DNA of 64,000 nt from Akanthomyces muscarius (Eukaryota; Ascomycota; Sordariomycetes; Hypocreales; Cordycipitaceae), in contig NC_079241.1 in the NCBI RefSeq assembly GCF_028009165.1, positions 4,712,001-4,776,000 on the forward strand, read 5' to 3'. The notes beneath the pieces were generated by a model. It had not been told where the DNA came from. It saw only the letters and a list, made by a program, of their open reading frames with translations, and did no database searches. Below, in pieces: positions 44,008-56,806 of this stretch (position 1 is the stretch's first letter; the number at the start of each line of letters is the position of its first letter). The position numbers and the translations under genes were made by a program.

Positions 44008-44931
44008 AGTTACGACTTCAGTAAACGAGGGGATGGACAAATGGACGAAGAAGGAATATACCGATGTTGCTGTCTAGCTGAAAATGCATCTTCCCGCCGA
44101 GAGCGAATCTATTTATATCCCAGAATTGGAATAATATGTGTCTGAATTTTAAAATGCTATGTTCTCATGGCATTCTTACTGTCTACAATTCTGTAAACGC
44201 GTCCCGTCCCGTCAGCGTCCGGCCGACGGTGAGTAAGCTCTCCAAGCCAGCCACTGAAGCCTCAGCTGTGCCGCGTCTTCCGACCACTGCATCTCGTATT
44301 CGATGGGCCCATCGAATCAAGGAAAAAAAAAACGAAAAAAGAAAGACCGATTCCATTCTTTCAGCTACCAGGGAGCACACCAGGCTGGAAGAGGTAACGT
44401 TAGGCACTATGCAGTTGTCGGCTCGCCGCCACCGTCTCAGCCTTATTCGCATGGGCTAGTTAGCTGGTCCGGGGCCGCATCAGGAAGCCAAGCGGCAACT
44501 GGGCCGGGCAGTTTCCGAGCCGAATCTCTCAGTAACAGGGCAATGACTATGCTGATGCTTAGCGGCTCCATGCAGTGCCGGCAAGTCGCAACTATACTCC
44601 GACAGGGTTTGCCCAATCTCAGCCGGCCACTTACAGGCTCGCGTGTCTACGTTGCATTTTCAAAATCCGAGGCACACATATTGCGTCGCTCGCCTGGGAT
44701 ATAAGGCAGTCTTGATTCGTTACAGTTCTTCTTCTTGGCTATAATTGGGTTTGCTTTGAGCGGCTGAGTTTTGTCCCTTTTATATATGTACCTTGCCACA
44801 GCTCTAGCCGCCCATCCATGTACATCTACTCTGCATGTTTCACTTCAGCTACACTTTTTAGTATTATGTAGATGTTATTCCAGACAGTGCCAAATAGAAC
44901 ATCTCTTTATCCCGTTCTGCGAGCAGCAGGG
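44008..44931. other. Upstream region of TIL copy 2 and 3' flank of the Zn2Cys6 gene
   Basis: About 0.9 kb including the TATA box at 44110-44117. The remainder has no recognisable coding content. Confidence 0.6.
44110..44117 (-). promoter_or_regulatory. TATA box of TIL-type gene copy 2
   Basis: TATAAATA on the minus strand, 103 bp before the ATG of copy 2; identical octamer and near-identical distance as in copy 1. Confidence 0.65.
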
Positions 44932-47045
44932 CTAGAGAGTCTGCGGTTCTACGCTTAAAAACGCACGCCGCCGCAGCTCCGCCTCCTTGACAATATCGGC
45001 CGCCAGGTTGATGCTCGGCGCAAGGACAGCATAGCGACCAAGTTCGTCAATGACGTCTTGAATAATCCGATCTAGAGCTGCTCTATTGGGAACTAGGCCC
45101 AGAACGAGACCTTGCAGCGACGGAGACATTGTTGCGCCCATGATGAGTAACGACTGCGAGGCCATGGAAAGCGCACCTTGCCAGGTATATGGCATGTGGC
45201 CAGCATGACTGTGGACCAGTTAGGGAAAAAAACCTCAAATCAATTTGAGATAAACGAGAAACGAAAGGAGGCGGGTGACGTACTGCTCAGATATGTGCTC
45301 CAGCTGTCGCACCGAGGCGTCCAGGCACTTCAGACAGCCTTCTCGGACGACGGGCTCCGCGAACCCCCGCGCATCCTCCAAGACGCAGTGTATGTACGGG
45401 CGATAGATGATGACCTTGCACGCGTAATACCGCAGCTTCAAAACGGTCTGCACAGGGTCCTGCAGCGGCACGCGCGCAAACGAAAACTGCAGCGGCGGCG
45501 GCAGGCTCTCGTACCACTGCGTGAGCTGGTAGTCGAGCTCCTTGACCATGTGGCCCAGGTTAGGCGGCCTGACAAAAGCGTCGTCCGAGTAGAGGAGCGT
45601 GCTGACGCGGTTCAGCAGCCTGCGCAGCGCAATCTCGGCCAGGAAGTACCAGAGCTCGTCCGCGCCGACGCGGTCCTGCTGTTCGTCATCCTCGCCATCG
45701 GAAGCAAAGCCTCCCGGCAGCCCGACCTGCTCCTCAAACTGCGCCACACCCGAGTGCGGCAGGTCCAGCTCGGCGAGCAGGTCGCTCTCGAAGAGCAGCG
45801 TGTTCCAGTAGATGCGCTCGACCAGCTCCATCTGGCCGGGCGGGACGCGACTGGCGGGCGCCATGAGTAGTAGCTGTAGCTTGGCGCTGGCGCTGCCCAG
45901 CAGGCTCCAGGCCTCGAGCGGCCGCGCGAGGTAGAAGAGGTAGGCGGCGGCCAGCAGGTGGCACTGCGCCGCGACAGCATTATTGGCCGTCAGCATGCCG
46001 GGCAGAAGCGACCAGGCGGCCGTGAAATACGGCAGCCCGGGCGGGTCGTCGCCGCGCGGGAGGCTGGCAATGTGCCCGCCGAGGCTCGCCTGCCCGAGCG
46101 CCAACACCAGCAGCACGATGCAGCTCTCGGGGCCCTCGCGGAATCCGTTGGAGAGGGCGGCGCGGTACTGCACCTTCCACGTGTACGGGTTGACGCACGC
46201 GTACCAGACGTTTACCTTGGCAAAGTACGCCTCGATGTAGGCCTGCGTGTTGGACAGGTCGACGGCCGGCGTCTTGGCGAGCGAGTGCAAGGGCTCACGC
46301 TCCATCTCGAGCTGAACGAGTATCTGTGGATCGTACTGACGAGGTACCAAGTCCCGGATCAACGGCCACTGTAGCAGGTGGAATGCGGCATTGGTGTGAC
46401 ACTTGGGCATCGTCGAGATGTTTGTCCCCGCCGCCGCACTGCTCGCCCAGGTTCCCAGTCCGCCGTTGAGGATGATGGGCACAGCCTTTCCAGAGCTATT
46501 TGTCGTCGGAAAGGGCCCGTCGGGACTTAAAACGGCCGCGGCGCTACTTATGGCAGGAGATGGCTGCGACGGGTTTGTGGCGATGCTACCCCGAACCGCC
46601 TGCTGCGACATGTTTGTCTGTAACATACCCTCGATGCGGTTGAGCTGCTCCATGATCATTTTGTCGCCGGCATCGAGCTTCACTCCCGGCTCGCGATAAA
46701 CACAGTTGGCACCGAGCTCGGCGCATAGCTTGCATTTTGGCCGATTGCCGTCGCAGCGCGACTTGCGTGAGCGGCACACCTCGCACTGGCAATGGCATTA
46801 GCAAGGCTCAGACGACGGATGACGATAGGCTTACGCACCGCAATTGTGGCTCGCCTCCGTGGATAGTCTACTACTCCATCGTCGAATCGTCGCTTGAGTG
46901 GATTCGAACCGGATCCATCGTCGAGATCATCCTCTTCCGTCCGAAACACGTTACGGGGAGTGGTGCCTGATGGCGAAAGCTGATCCGCCGGCGAGGCTGC
47001 ACTGGCAGAAGCACCGCTCGATTTGCCTTTTTGTCGTGAAACCAT
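44932..47045 (-). CDS. Zn2Cys6 fungal transcription factor
   Basis: Three exons: 46839-47045, 45284-46785 and 44932-45208; introns of 53 nt (GTGCGT donor) and 75 nt (GTACGT donor); 661 residues. The first splice restores the binuclear cluster CEVCRSRKSRCDGNRPKCKL followed by CAELGANC, six cysteines in the standard spacing, at about residues 70-98. It is followed by a short linker and a dimerisation-like helix (DKMIMEQLNRIEGMLQTN). The middle contains the Fungal_trans-type helical domain (EAYFAKVNVWYACVNPYTW, CHLLAAAYLFYLARPLEAWS). The second splice restores HHAGHMPYTWQGALSM near the C-terminus. The predicted role is a nuclear sequence-specific activator; its targets are unknown, and no adjacent biosynthetic cluster makes an obvious candidate. 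Confidence 0.9.
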
Positions 47046-47768
47046 GGTCGCCCAGGGACCGGGCTCTGAATACTTCAAGGTTCGCTGCTCCGTGGCGTGG
47101 TGCCGCAACGGCCCTGACTAGCGCTCAGCAACGCCCGAGTGGCCGGAAGCCCAGCTAGGGCACGTACGGCCGTGGCCAATTGAGAAGATGCAGTCAAACG
47201 TCAGATAGCTCCACTTGTATCAGAATAGAAACAAGTCAGGAACGCTCTGTCTTGCTGAGGGAGTGGCAAGAGGCTAAGCGGTGACTTGGTCACGCCACGG
47301 CCAAGGCCCCTCGATGCGCCGGATACACGGGAAGCGTTGGCAGAGACTCTTGGCTACACGAAGGCCGTCTTTCAATACTGCACTGTATTGTGCAAGATGC
47401 AGTAGCTGATCCGACGGCGGTGTTGATGCTTGTATAGCGGTCCTTGATGTCTGGTTCACAATTAAACTCAGGCGACTCGTCGCGGTAGTGGGTCGGGCTA
47501 GGGTGCAGCTCAATTGAGGCCGCTCCGGAGCGTGGTGAGACGAGCCGCACTCAACTGAGCAGTGCACCTAGGTAATTCCAGCAACGCAACTATGATGCGA
47601 CATAAACGTTTTAATCCCTTTATAGTATCAACGGGATCACATGAATGAGCTATGTCTAAAGTCGTATATTTGTGCATGATGGCATTTATGTACGTGAAAC
47701 CTAGGCTACACTATATATCTCATCACCCAGCCCAGGTTTCATACCCTCCTCCTACTCTGAGCAGCATC
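47046..47768. other. Intergenic region between Zn2Cys6 and lactonase-fold genes
   Basis: 723 bp; regulator promoter and lactonase 3' flank. Short open frames only. Confidence 0.6.
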
Positions 47769-49100
47769 CTACTCGTCAAAGATGACCGAAGTAATCTGGC
47801 CCTCCACGTTGGCAAACGACTCAAAGTCGCCGAGCTTGCCAGACTTGGGATCGCGCTTCATGACGACGACGCGGCCGTCGGTCTGCAGGCCGATGGCAAG
47901 CTTGGTGCCAGCCTTGTTCATGGAGAAGTGGCGGGGAAATTGGCCGCCGGCGGGGATGTCCTGGAGAAAGTTGAGTTTGCCGGTGCTGTCGTCAATGGAA
48001 AAGTTGATGATGGAGTCGGAGGGAATCTGCTTGGTCTTGTCGTCGAAGCTGGCGATGGTGGAACTGTTTTCGCGACGCGACGAGGCGACGAGGAACTTGT
48101 GGTCAGGCTGTAACATTCAAAAAGTCAGCAATTCAGTTTTTCATTGTAGGATTATTTTCTTTCAAAAGAAAACTTACAGAAACCACAATCTCAGAGGCAG
48201 CAGCGTTGGCGGGGACGGGTCGGCCCGCGCCGTGGGAGCCAATGTCGAAAATCTCCTTGAGGTGGATGGTGCTGTCGTACGTGACCTCGTAGCCGACAAT
48301 GGTGTTGCCGAGTTCGGTGATGAGGTACATGAACGTCTTGGCGCCCTTGACGGCAAAGGCGACGTGGCGCGGGCCGCTGCCGGCCTTGGCCTTGACGGGC
48401 GCGAGGGCCGTCGTCTTGAGCGTCTGGTTGTCAAAGGAGAAGAGGCGGATGAGGTCGGTGCCGAGATCCGGAACGACAAGGAACTGGCGCGTGGGGTCGA
48501 GGACGGCCTCGTGCGGGTGAGGCGCGTTCTGCTCCGGCTTGGGGCCATGGGCGTCGGTGAACTTGATGCTCTCGACGTTCTTGATCTGGGCCGGGTCGCT
48601 GACGTCCCAGGTGCTAAACGTAGAACCGCCACTGCAAGAAAATATGTGTTAACCTTCTGAGGAGAAAAAAAAAGTATTTACATCACGTCTGTAAGAAATA
48701 TAGTCACATACTAGTGAGCCATAGCGAAGCCGTGACCTTTGTTGCCGTAAAAGGTACCGCTTACGGGGCCGCCAGCAGTTGTGACCTTGCCGAGCTGCTT
48801 CAGGGTGCCGTCCGAGTTGGTTTTGTACGAGGAGAGAGACCCGCCGGGGGTGTTGAGGCCCTCGTCGATGCAGTACAGCAGGGCGTCCGCGTGGTCGAGC
48901 GTCAGCCACGAGGGGCTCGCCGTGCAGCCGTTGCTGGAGGCGATGGCCTTGATGGCCGGGTACTTTCCGCCGCTGGGCGACGTGGCCTTCGTGTTGAGCG
49001 TCGTGATGGTGCCCGCGTACGAGGTCACGTACAGCAGGTTGCAGGCGGTAGCAGCCTGGCCAGCCGCGAGCAGCAGCGTGGCGAGAGCGAGACGTGCCAT
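47769..49100 (-). CDS. Secreted lactonase-family seven-bladed beta-propeller (3-carboxymuconate cyclase-like)
   Basis: Three exons: 48712-49100, 48178-48631 and 47769-48107; introns of 80 and 70 nt (GTATGT and GTAAGT donors); 393 residues. The signal peptide is MARLALATLLLAAGQAATA. The propeller follows with repeated blade motifs: WLTLDHADALLYCIDEGLN, KPEQNAPHPHEAVLDPTRQF, SGPRHVAFAVKGAKTFMYLI, VSPDHKFLVASSRRENS, and GQFPRHFSMNKAGTKLAIGL. Both splices restore continuous blades (AHYGGSTFSTWDV; EIVVSPDHKF). The family includes 6-phosphogluconolactonase and muconate-cycloisomerase-like enzymes; secreted fungal members have no settled substrate. A TATA box lies 74 bp upstream of the start, so transcription may be strongly regulated. 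Confidence 0.9.
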
Positions 49101-50770
49101 GGCGATTGCTTTTTGGAATGCGGCAAGTTGTTGTTGTTGAAGTTGAAGTGGAACGCGATTGAAGCTTTAAAAGTATATATATAGCTGGTGGTTCAGAGAA
49201 TGTGAGATGTCGAGTACGGAACTAGTTCTTGTTAATCGAGGACAGGTTTTTTTCATAGCAGGAAGGGAAGCATAAAATGATATCTGAGGGGGCATGGCCC
49301 AGATTTTATAAGACAAAACCCTCACGGTTGACGGCCCGACTCTCTTGTCGGGGATGATCCTGGTCTGGTGGACGATCCGTCACTCTTACTGGCAGAGTCC
49401 CGCGCCGGACAAAGCTCAATGTAACCAAGGACCTGGCCATTCATTGAGCTAGATTATGCGCCAAGCTTCATTGTGTCTAGGCATTTGTACGCTCCGCTGG
49501 GCGAAATCTCATTCTCCTCCAACGTTACTCCATCCTCTCTTTGAGTGGCCATCTGCGCCCGACCCAGTTTCCAATCGCACGGCTTTTCGCTGTTTGGCCC
49601 CCAAACATGGAGTGATTTTAAGTTGTGTTCCTCTCTTCCTTTGTCTGACCCGGTTCATGCATCCCATCGTTCTTACTTGAGTAATTGTCCCAATGTCTAT
49701 CGCCTTGTGGATTAATTGCACAAAAACTGCAGGACGAACGCATTTATGCCTCCCCCCCACGAAAGACTAGTTTAGTTACAAGTAGATGCCCACGCAAAAA
49801 CAGCCAGCGCGCCGCCACGACTCTGAGCTCACTTTTGTGTCCTCTTTTCTGCTTACAGGTGGGACGGTCCGTTGTGAGCTTCCCTTTGCGCTCAATCGGT
49901 GGGGGCGTTTCGGGTTTCGTCTTGACTCGGCACAGGAACAGACGCAGGGCTGTCCTGCCAAACTTAAAAATATCCCGCCAGTCACCGGGCGGGATGTCCG
50001 TAGTTATCCGTGTATCGCAGATGACATGCTTGACAAGCACAGCGGAAAATAACTCCTACTACAGTGGGCGATTCGCTCAGCTTGAGTTGCACGACTCAGG
50101 TAAGACGAGTGCTTTGCATAACATTGGATGCACAGACCGAAATGCAACCCCTTTGAGTGCGCCAAGGCTCTGGCAGATAGCTATTTTACTGCAAGAGTAT
50201 TTCTTTGATGGATATCGGCCTTGTAGATTGGTGGACACAACGCGCTATAAGCTAACGTTAGCTACGACTCTTTGTCAGAGCGTTTCTCCTCTTGAATCAG
50301 CGCTAGTTGGGTGTCGCATCTGCTGCCCAGCCTCAGTCTTTGAGATCAACACGAATTTGAGTTGCCGGGCAAAGGACAGAGAAAATAATGGGAGGTGTCA
50401 GGCTTGGTAATCTGCGGTGCTCAACTACCGCCAGTATTACAGCGCGGCGTATGTAGCTGCTACTACCAGTACTACGTCGTACAACATACAGCCCTCTATT
50501 AACTACCAGAAGCCACTGTTGCATTTGTCCCCCACACATCGCCAATCGTGCCTCTTTCGACATCTCGATCCCCCACCGATGGCACCTACATAGTTACAAT
50601 TCGCTCACTCCGCGCTGCTGGCGTCTCACTTCTTGTTTTGTACGCCCTCATTTATAATATTTTGGGTATTCTCACTCGTAAAATGTAAAATGTTAAGTCG
50701 TGCATCTCCAGCTACTCCTCAACTCCTCGCTAACATCTCGCCTCCAATTTTTCTTTGAACTCATTGCAGC
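49101..50770. other. Intergenic region between lactonase-fold and CHO2 genes
   Basis: 1.67 kb; the lactonase promoter at the left end and the Cho2 3' flank at the right end. A 241-codon frame near 49685-50410 opens only at a non-ATG codon and shows no family signature. Confidence 0.5.
49174..49183 (-). promoter_or_regulatory. TATA box of the lactonase-fold gene
   Basis: TATATATATA at 74-83 bp upstream of the ATG on the gene strand, at a usual distance for a short leader. Confidence 0.5.
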
Positions 50771-53700
50771 TCACCCGATGGGCGTCGTGGTGCCCCTAGA
50801 TTTCGACATGCTGTAGGGCGCCTAAAGAAATAACAGTTAGCACCAAGACAAAAGATCAGCGTATGAAGGCATAGAAGGTACTCACAAGGACTTGCTTTGC
50901 GTTGCAAATTCTCCAGGCCAGCTTGCGCACGTTGCGATCTGCAAGAACAACCGCGGGGGCAAATTCAATACCAAACATTTCCCGAACGGCATAAACAATT
51001 CTTTTCGCGTACTTTCCATCTCTTTCCACGTGGCTGCCAAACACCTCTGTCTCATCCTTGGGGGCAATCTCAGGGTCGCGGTCCAAGCAGTTGCGGACCA
51101 CAGGCAGCAGGATAGACTCAACAGCGCTGGCGTACATGCCTTTAGCATCCACATCCACATCTTCATCATCTTCGTCAAATTTTCCTAGCGCAATCTCAAA
51201 GGGTTCTGAGACGGCCATGACCTTGTGGTGCCCGTCGTGGTGATAGCGGAATTCAAACACGCCCTGCGTCCACCACAGCCTGTCGCCCTCGAAAACCACT
51301 TCACCACCAACACTGTCAGCTTCACCATTTTCGCCAGCAATCTTGTGCGGGGGAACAATGATATTGGCATCCAAGATGGGGTTGTCGTAGCTGCCAGGGT
51401 TTGTGGGCACCCAACGGCCCAGAGACGACACTTCTGTCTTGTCCCTGGACCGATTGTCGCTGACCATGTACAGACCTATCCAGTCTCTGGATTTGTGGTT
51501 GGCTGGCGCAGTCCATTTCACCTTGAGAGGGGCACCGTATTCAAAGGTCATGGTCTTGACTTGCTTCGGGAATCTGCCACTGAGACCCTCCTTTCCTGTG
51601 GCTCTCTCGTGAAGAGACGGCAATGCGGAGTGCTGGCCATCAACCTTGAGCGAGAATTGTTTGGGGTCTAGGCCCTCGAAATCAGGCGAAATGCGGGTAA
51701 GTGTCAGCCTGGCAGGTGCAATGTTGAAGATGGCAGAGGTATCGCGGACAATGGTCTTGACACCGGAAGCAAACTTGGGTCGAGCTGTGTCAATAAAGTC
51801 CTCGACAAACTGCGTCGTGTCGTCCAGGACTCGATCCATGCTCTCCTGAAGCGTCTTGACGGGGGGCGGCAGCGAGCGCTTGATGAACTTGGTCAAGCCC
51901 GCTTCGCTTCGCAGGCCTCTACCGTAAATCTTTTGCATATGGGGACGCTCGACATAGGAAATGAACCAGATGGTCATCAGCTGAGCCGCGAGAGCCATGA
52001 GGAAGATGGCACGACTCCAGGTGATGAGCGCGGCACCCCACAGTCCTGCAATGCCAAAGACGCGCTCCGGATTGTTCACAAAGCGGTAGATGGAGGTGTA
52101 GGTGAGCTTTGCTTGGTGATCAAAGAAATAGTCGCCACAGAACCAGCCAAACTCGCCGAGGGACTCGTAAACGCTGAATGCGGTCCAGAGCTGCAGTGCA
52201 ACCAGACTGGCGCCCATGACATGCTTGAGGAGCACCAGGCCGTAGCCCCAGTCGGCAGGGAAGGAATACATTTTCCAGCAAGCGGCAATGAAGGACGCAT
52301 TGGACATGATCATGCTGATATGATGCATGCCTTTCCACTGGCGCCAAGCCTCCTGGGCCGTTTCGCCGTACTTGAGAAAGTGGCGCGTCCACATTTTAGA
52401 CTTGGATTGTTTATCGAGGAGGAGGCCAAGACCGACGTGGTACCAAACTCGCCAGAGCAGGGCGTGTCCAACAAACATGGCCTGCCAAAATGGCGTGGAC
52501 GGAGTAGCCAGCGCCAGAGTTGCCACATATGCAGGCATCAACACCACAGCACAGTCAGGGACGCGGAATAGATCCATGTTGGTAATTCCGACGAGATTAT
52601 GCACAGTGTCCGGAGAGTCTTTTGGTGAGACCGAAAGGGAGCCATCGGGCGATGGCTGAGTGGTAGGTTGTCCGGGCGTGAGCTTGGCGCTCGCATCTTC
52701 TAATGGTGTTGCCATGTTACGCGGGGGTGGCGGGTTGTAAGTCTTTTCAATGTGCGGGTTCTCGACAACGACAAGGAAAGCAAACTGGGCGGCATGGGCA
52801 GCAATGGAGATGAAGAGAACTTCATAGCTAGCAGCCATCATTGAAATGCCATAGTAGCCAGCATAGCCGATCGAATACATGGGGTGGGGAGCCATCTCGA
52901 ATACGCCGTCAAAGGTCAGGTCCTGGTCAATGAGGTAGAAAAAGTCACCCCAGTACCATGCAAAGTCCTTTACAACTCGGTGAGCATCGAGCTTCACCCA
53001 GAGGTTGAAGCCAATTAGAGCAATGCCGATGATCCAGCGCGCGACGCCGACGAGGGCGCTCTCGGCTTCGGGGGTGTGGCCGCAGACAATGGCAAAGAGA
53101 CAATATGACGTAAAATCACACATGAGAATCAAGTCTACGACCCGTCGGAAAACCAGCCAAGTATTGTACTCAATCGGGGCCTTTTCAAAGTCGTAGTCTT
53201 CCGGGATCTTTGCCTCGAGCTCCTTTTTTAGCAGGTTGTAGAGCCATGGGCGCGGGTTCTTGCCGGTCTTTGGGTTCTCAAAGAGCTTCCACCGGATGGC
53301 CCAGGTGACGAGACGGTTGTAGTTGGATTGGATATGCAGCAGGACGCCGATGCCCACGTTGTAGCAGGAACGCCAGAAGAGGAAGATGAGAGCGAAAACA
53401 GGCTTCTTCCAGGCGGCGGGTAGCATGTAGGCGGCCAGGATGTGGAGAGCGAGAATCGTAATGACGACAAGATCCGAAAGGTTCTTTGGCTGACGCGGGT
53501 CAAGAAGTTGTGAAACCATGTCGTGGGTGGTGGGAACGACGAAAACTATAGACGGGATTAGCCCACGGAGAGCAATTGGCAGCCGACGGGATGCGATTGC
53601 TTCAACATACGGGTTCCATCCGGCGTCCTGCCGTACATCTTTTGGGGTTTGGCGTCGGCACGGTCCGGATCAAGGTCGGCGGGCGTGGAAAGGCCGGTGT

Positions 53701-53803
53701 GCTCTGGGGATGCTGGCGTTTGTTGAGGGTCGGCGGCAGCGGCATCGTCGCGGTGGTGTTGCTGCCGCTTCCGCAGCTCCGAGGGCGCAGCGTTTGTAGC
53801 CAT
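50771..53803 (-). CDS. CHO2: Phosphatidylethanolamine N-methyltransferase Cho2
   Basis: Three exons: 53611-53803, 50886-53545 and 50771-50821; introns of 65 and 64 nt (GTATGT, GTGAGT donors); 967 residues. The N-terminal exon is disordered ([17 protein letters not shown]); splicing restores [19 protein letters not shown]. Two PEMT-type membrane methyltransferase units follow, each with a histidine/proline catalytic segment: [20 protein letters not shown] in the first and [20 protein letters not shown] in the second. Many membrane helices are evident. The C-terminal soluble part has the conserved [20 protein letters not shown] and [20 protein letters not shown] blocks. Splicing the last exon replaces a readthrough tail with [16 protein letters not shown]. 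The enzyme makes the first methylation of phosphatidylethanolamine to phosphatidylcholine in the ER using S-adenosylmethionine. Confidence 0.95.
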
Positions 53804-55788
53804 TGTAGGCGATTGGGGTTGAATCCAGAAGACGACAATGTGCTAGGAGCAAAACGCAACGCGAAACGAAGCGTAGAAGAAGACGAGAGAAGGGCAAGGT
53901 GGGCGTTACGAGAAGCAGTGGGCGCCAAGTGGAATGCGGATTGTTTAAATACGGCCTGGTTCCCGTCTGGGATCGGGCTGGGGGGGAAGGAACCGGCGCG
54001 AGGCGTAGAAAAGAGCCGGGGCGGACCACCGTTAATCACAACGTCACGGCTCCGCTGGAACGCGCGAGGGTGCAGCAGCTAGCTTTCGGCGTGAGGGGTA
54101 CCAGGTTCGGCTTAAAATCAGTGTCGTATAGATTTCCCGGCGAGTTGAATAAGAACGAGGGTTGGACTGGCGCTCTCGATGGACAAGATCAACGCGGAAA
54201 GGACCAATGATCCGTAGGCAGAGACCGCTGGACAAACCGGGCTTGCAGCTAACACAGGCGGGATGGGCAGACTACTGCGCTGCAACCTGGGACCGGGGGG
54301 GCCAGAGTGTTGAACTCGGCTTGTGTCGCGCGACGGCGTCGATGGAACGAGAGGAGAAACGAGGGCTGATTGTTGGGCGAGAGAGGAGACGAGAGACAGG
54401 TGTAGTGGAGGTTTTGGACAGAGAAGCGGGCTTTTAGACTGTGGGGGGCTGCAGCTTGTCCCCGAAGACGCCAAATCAAACTCGAGCGCGGGTTTCTGCC
54501 ACCTTCGAGGGCTGGCGCTAGCGCTGCAGAGCGCTGCAACATGACTGGCCTCCAGCGGCTTCCAGTGGTTCATGCTGCGCCTCGAGCCCCAGACCAGCAT
54601 CCGCTCAGTGAAGCGATGATGAGGTGGCCTGCAGTCGTCTCCAGCGGCCCTGTCTGGGGGGGGGGGGGCTTTGGCTGGCCTCCAGTGCCTGGCAAAGATG
54701 GCTGGCGCCGAGCCTCAGAAGCCACCCCTCCATCCCCAGCCCAGCCCAGCCCGCTAAATTGAACAGCACATTCCACTAAAAAAATGCACTGCAACCCTCC
54801 AGCGCTCCCGTCTCTGAAAGACAGCCACGACAGCGTAGCATCTGAATAGATTCAAGATTGACGACAGTCATATGCTACTGGTCCGCCCCAATATTGCAGT
54901 CCTCTATCCCTGCAAACAGCTGCATTTGATCCCGTCTCCCTTTTTCTGCGGCATTTATTTTAGGGCGGGTACAGGCACACAGGGTCGAGCCTACTGGTAG
55001 AGTCCCGTCCAGGGCCAGACACCATGTCTAAGTGGCTTGACACATACCCGAGGGCGGCGACGATTCCTGCATGGTAAACTATTTAGTAGGTACTGAACAG
55101 CCAGCCTGCTCTGCTCCTTTTCGGAGCGCGTGATGCAGCTCCTCATTCGGACAACGGACGTTTGCACCTTCCGCAGTTAGTTAGCCATTTTCTTGCCATT
55201 TCTCCGGACATTTTAAAAACGAAACAGTGCTACGTGGCGCTGTCCTATCCGCCAGCCACGTTTGCGTGATAATTGCTAGCACCTCTTGTCCGGCGATCCA
55301 AAGACAAGCTCGCCAATGAAAGCAAAGACAGCAGATCAGCTGAGATGCGACAGCAAGTATGCATTGCATCTATAGATTCTATACATGGGACAGAAAAAAC
55401 AAGCTCATAGTCGCGTGCCGATGGCAAGCCTTCAGCCAGCTTCCCACAGACTCTGGAGCATCCCTAGAGTGGAAACGGCGTCAACCCCCTGCTGGATGTC
55501 CCTCTTTCACATGCCAATTAATACAATTCTACATTCAACAATTCGACCATCTGCTCAACAATATCGGGCTGAAACGAACCGCAGATTGCTAATTTACCTG
55601 TATAACGCGTGGTTATTAAAAGCTGCGTGGCTAGCTTGACGCCGCATTGCGAACTCGTGCTGACCCTGCCCACACATCACGGCTACACATCACGCAACTA
55701 CAACCAGTTCTCAGTATGGAGGTAAAGTCGTAAATTCCATTACCATGCCCCATGAACCCTTCTAAAACTATAATGCAACCATGTACTT
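53804..55788. other. Intergenic region between CHO2 and eIF3g genes
   Basis: About 2 kb. The left half is the Cho2 upstream region; the centre is GC-rich with a G13 run; the right end is the eIF3g 3' flank. No gene recognised. Confidence 0.55.
54656..54668. repeat. Homopolymer run of 13 G
   Basis: Uninterrupted run of 13 guanines in intergenic sequence; its length may be uncertain in sequencing. Confidence 0.9.
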
Positions 55789-56806
55789 TTACTGGGCCTT
55801 CTTGGCAAACTCCACACGCAGAATAAGATGCTTGAAACCAAATCCGTCCATCTTGTTGCACGCCTTGACGGCATCGCCCCGGTCCGCAAAGCTGATGAAG
55901 GCGAATCCCTTGGCCATGCCGGTGTCTCTGTCCTTGGCCAGGAATACTCTGGTGACGCGTCCGAAGCGCTCGAACATGTCGCGAAGCTCTCCCTCCTCGG
56001 CCATTTCGGAAACCTGTAGTTGCATCCGTCAGCACCATGTCGATATTGACAGCAGTAAACCGCTCTACTTACATTGGTGACGCGCAGCGTCGCGAGGTCG
56101 TCTCTCTCGCCGTACTTTGATCCCGCCATAGCGCTCGCCGAGACGGCTCCTCCACGCAGGGCAGGAGGGACGTAGGATCCCTTCTTGACTCCGGCACCGC
56201 CGGCGCCGGCAGGAGAGGGCTCGTCGCCCATGCCCGCGGCAACATCGGCGGCGCCGTTCTCGCCGATGGGGGCCATGGTATCCTTGTACGGACATCTGGC
56301 TGTGAAATGCTCGCCGTTGCAAATACGGCACTTGACCTTCTTGTCCTTTAGCTTGTCCTTCATCGCCTGCGCGTTGGGGTCGGCGCTCTCGTCCTTGGCG
56401 TCCTTGCGCCAGCTGACGCTGGGGCGGAAGATCATGTTCTCGGCGATGGAGGTCGTGTCGGCGGCCGGGCCGGCGCCGTCGTTGGCGCTGGCACCAAACT
56501 TGGCCCAGCTCTTGCGGTCGGCCACGCGGGGGTTGACCTTTTCGGTGTGCGTGATGTAGCGGATGCGGCGCGTCGTCTTCACTTTTTGGCCCTCATCGTT
56601 GAGGCGGTATGTGATGATGGTCTTGGTGCCGTCCTTGTTGGCGATGGTTTGGGGCGCGGGCAGCTCGGTGCTGGTCTCCTCGATATCATCATCGTCGGCC
56701 CAGTCGTGCCTGGAGGATGGTGGGGTTAGTCACTGCCAGTTTTGCGCAGGCCGCTCTCGCGGAGGGGCAAAACTCACTTGGCCTTGGTGGGAGCCGTGGA
56801 AGCCAT
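55789..56806 (-). CDS. TIF35: Translation initiation factor eIF3 subunit G (Tif35)
   Basis: Three exons: 56778-56806 (29 nt), 56073-56709 and 55789-56013; introns of 68 and 59 nt; 296 residues. The start is [18 protein letters not shown], restored by the first splice. The N-terminal half carries the eIF3g domain ([46 protein letters not shown]) and a CCHC zinc knuckle ([15 protein letters not shown]). The C-terminal RRM begins at LRVTN, is split by the second intron, continues [20 protein letters not shown] and has RNP1 KGFAFISF. The subunit helps the 43S complex scan mRNA and resume scanning in the cytoplasm. Length, domain order and both splices fit the family. Confidence 0.96.

Noticed and set aside
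46895..46915. GGTTCGAATCC, a B-box-like match to a tRNA T-arm (minus strand)
   Set aside because: It lies in coding exon 1 of the Zn2Cys6 gene, with no acceptor or anticodon stem around it.
49685..50410. 241-codon plus-strand frame in an intergenic region
   Set aside because: It opens at a non-ATG codon, has irregular composition and no recognisable domain or signal peptide.
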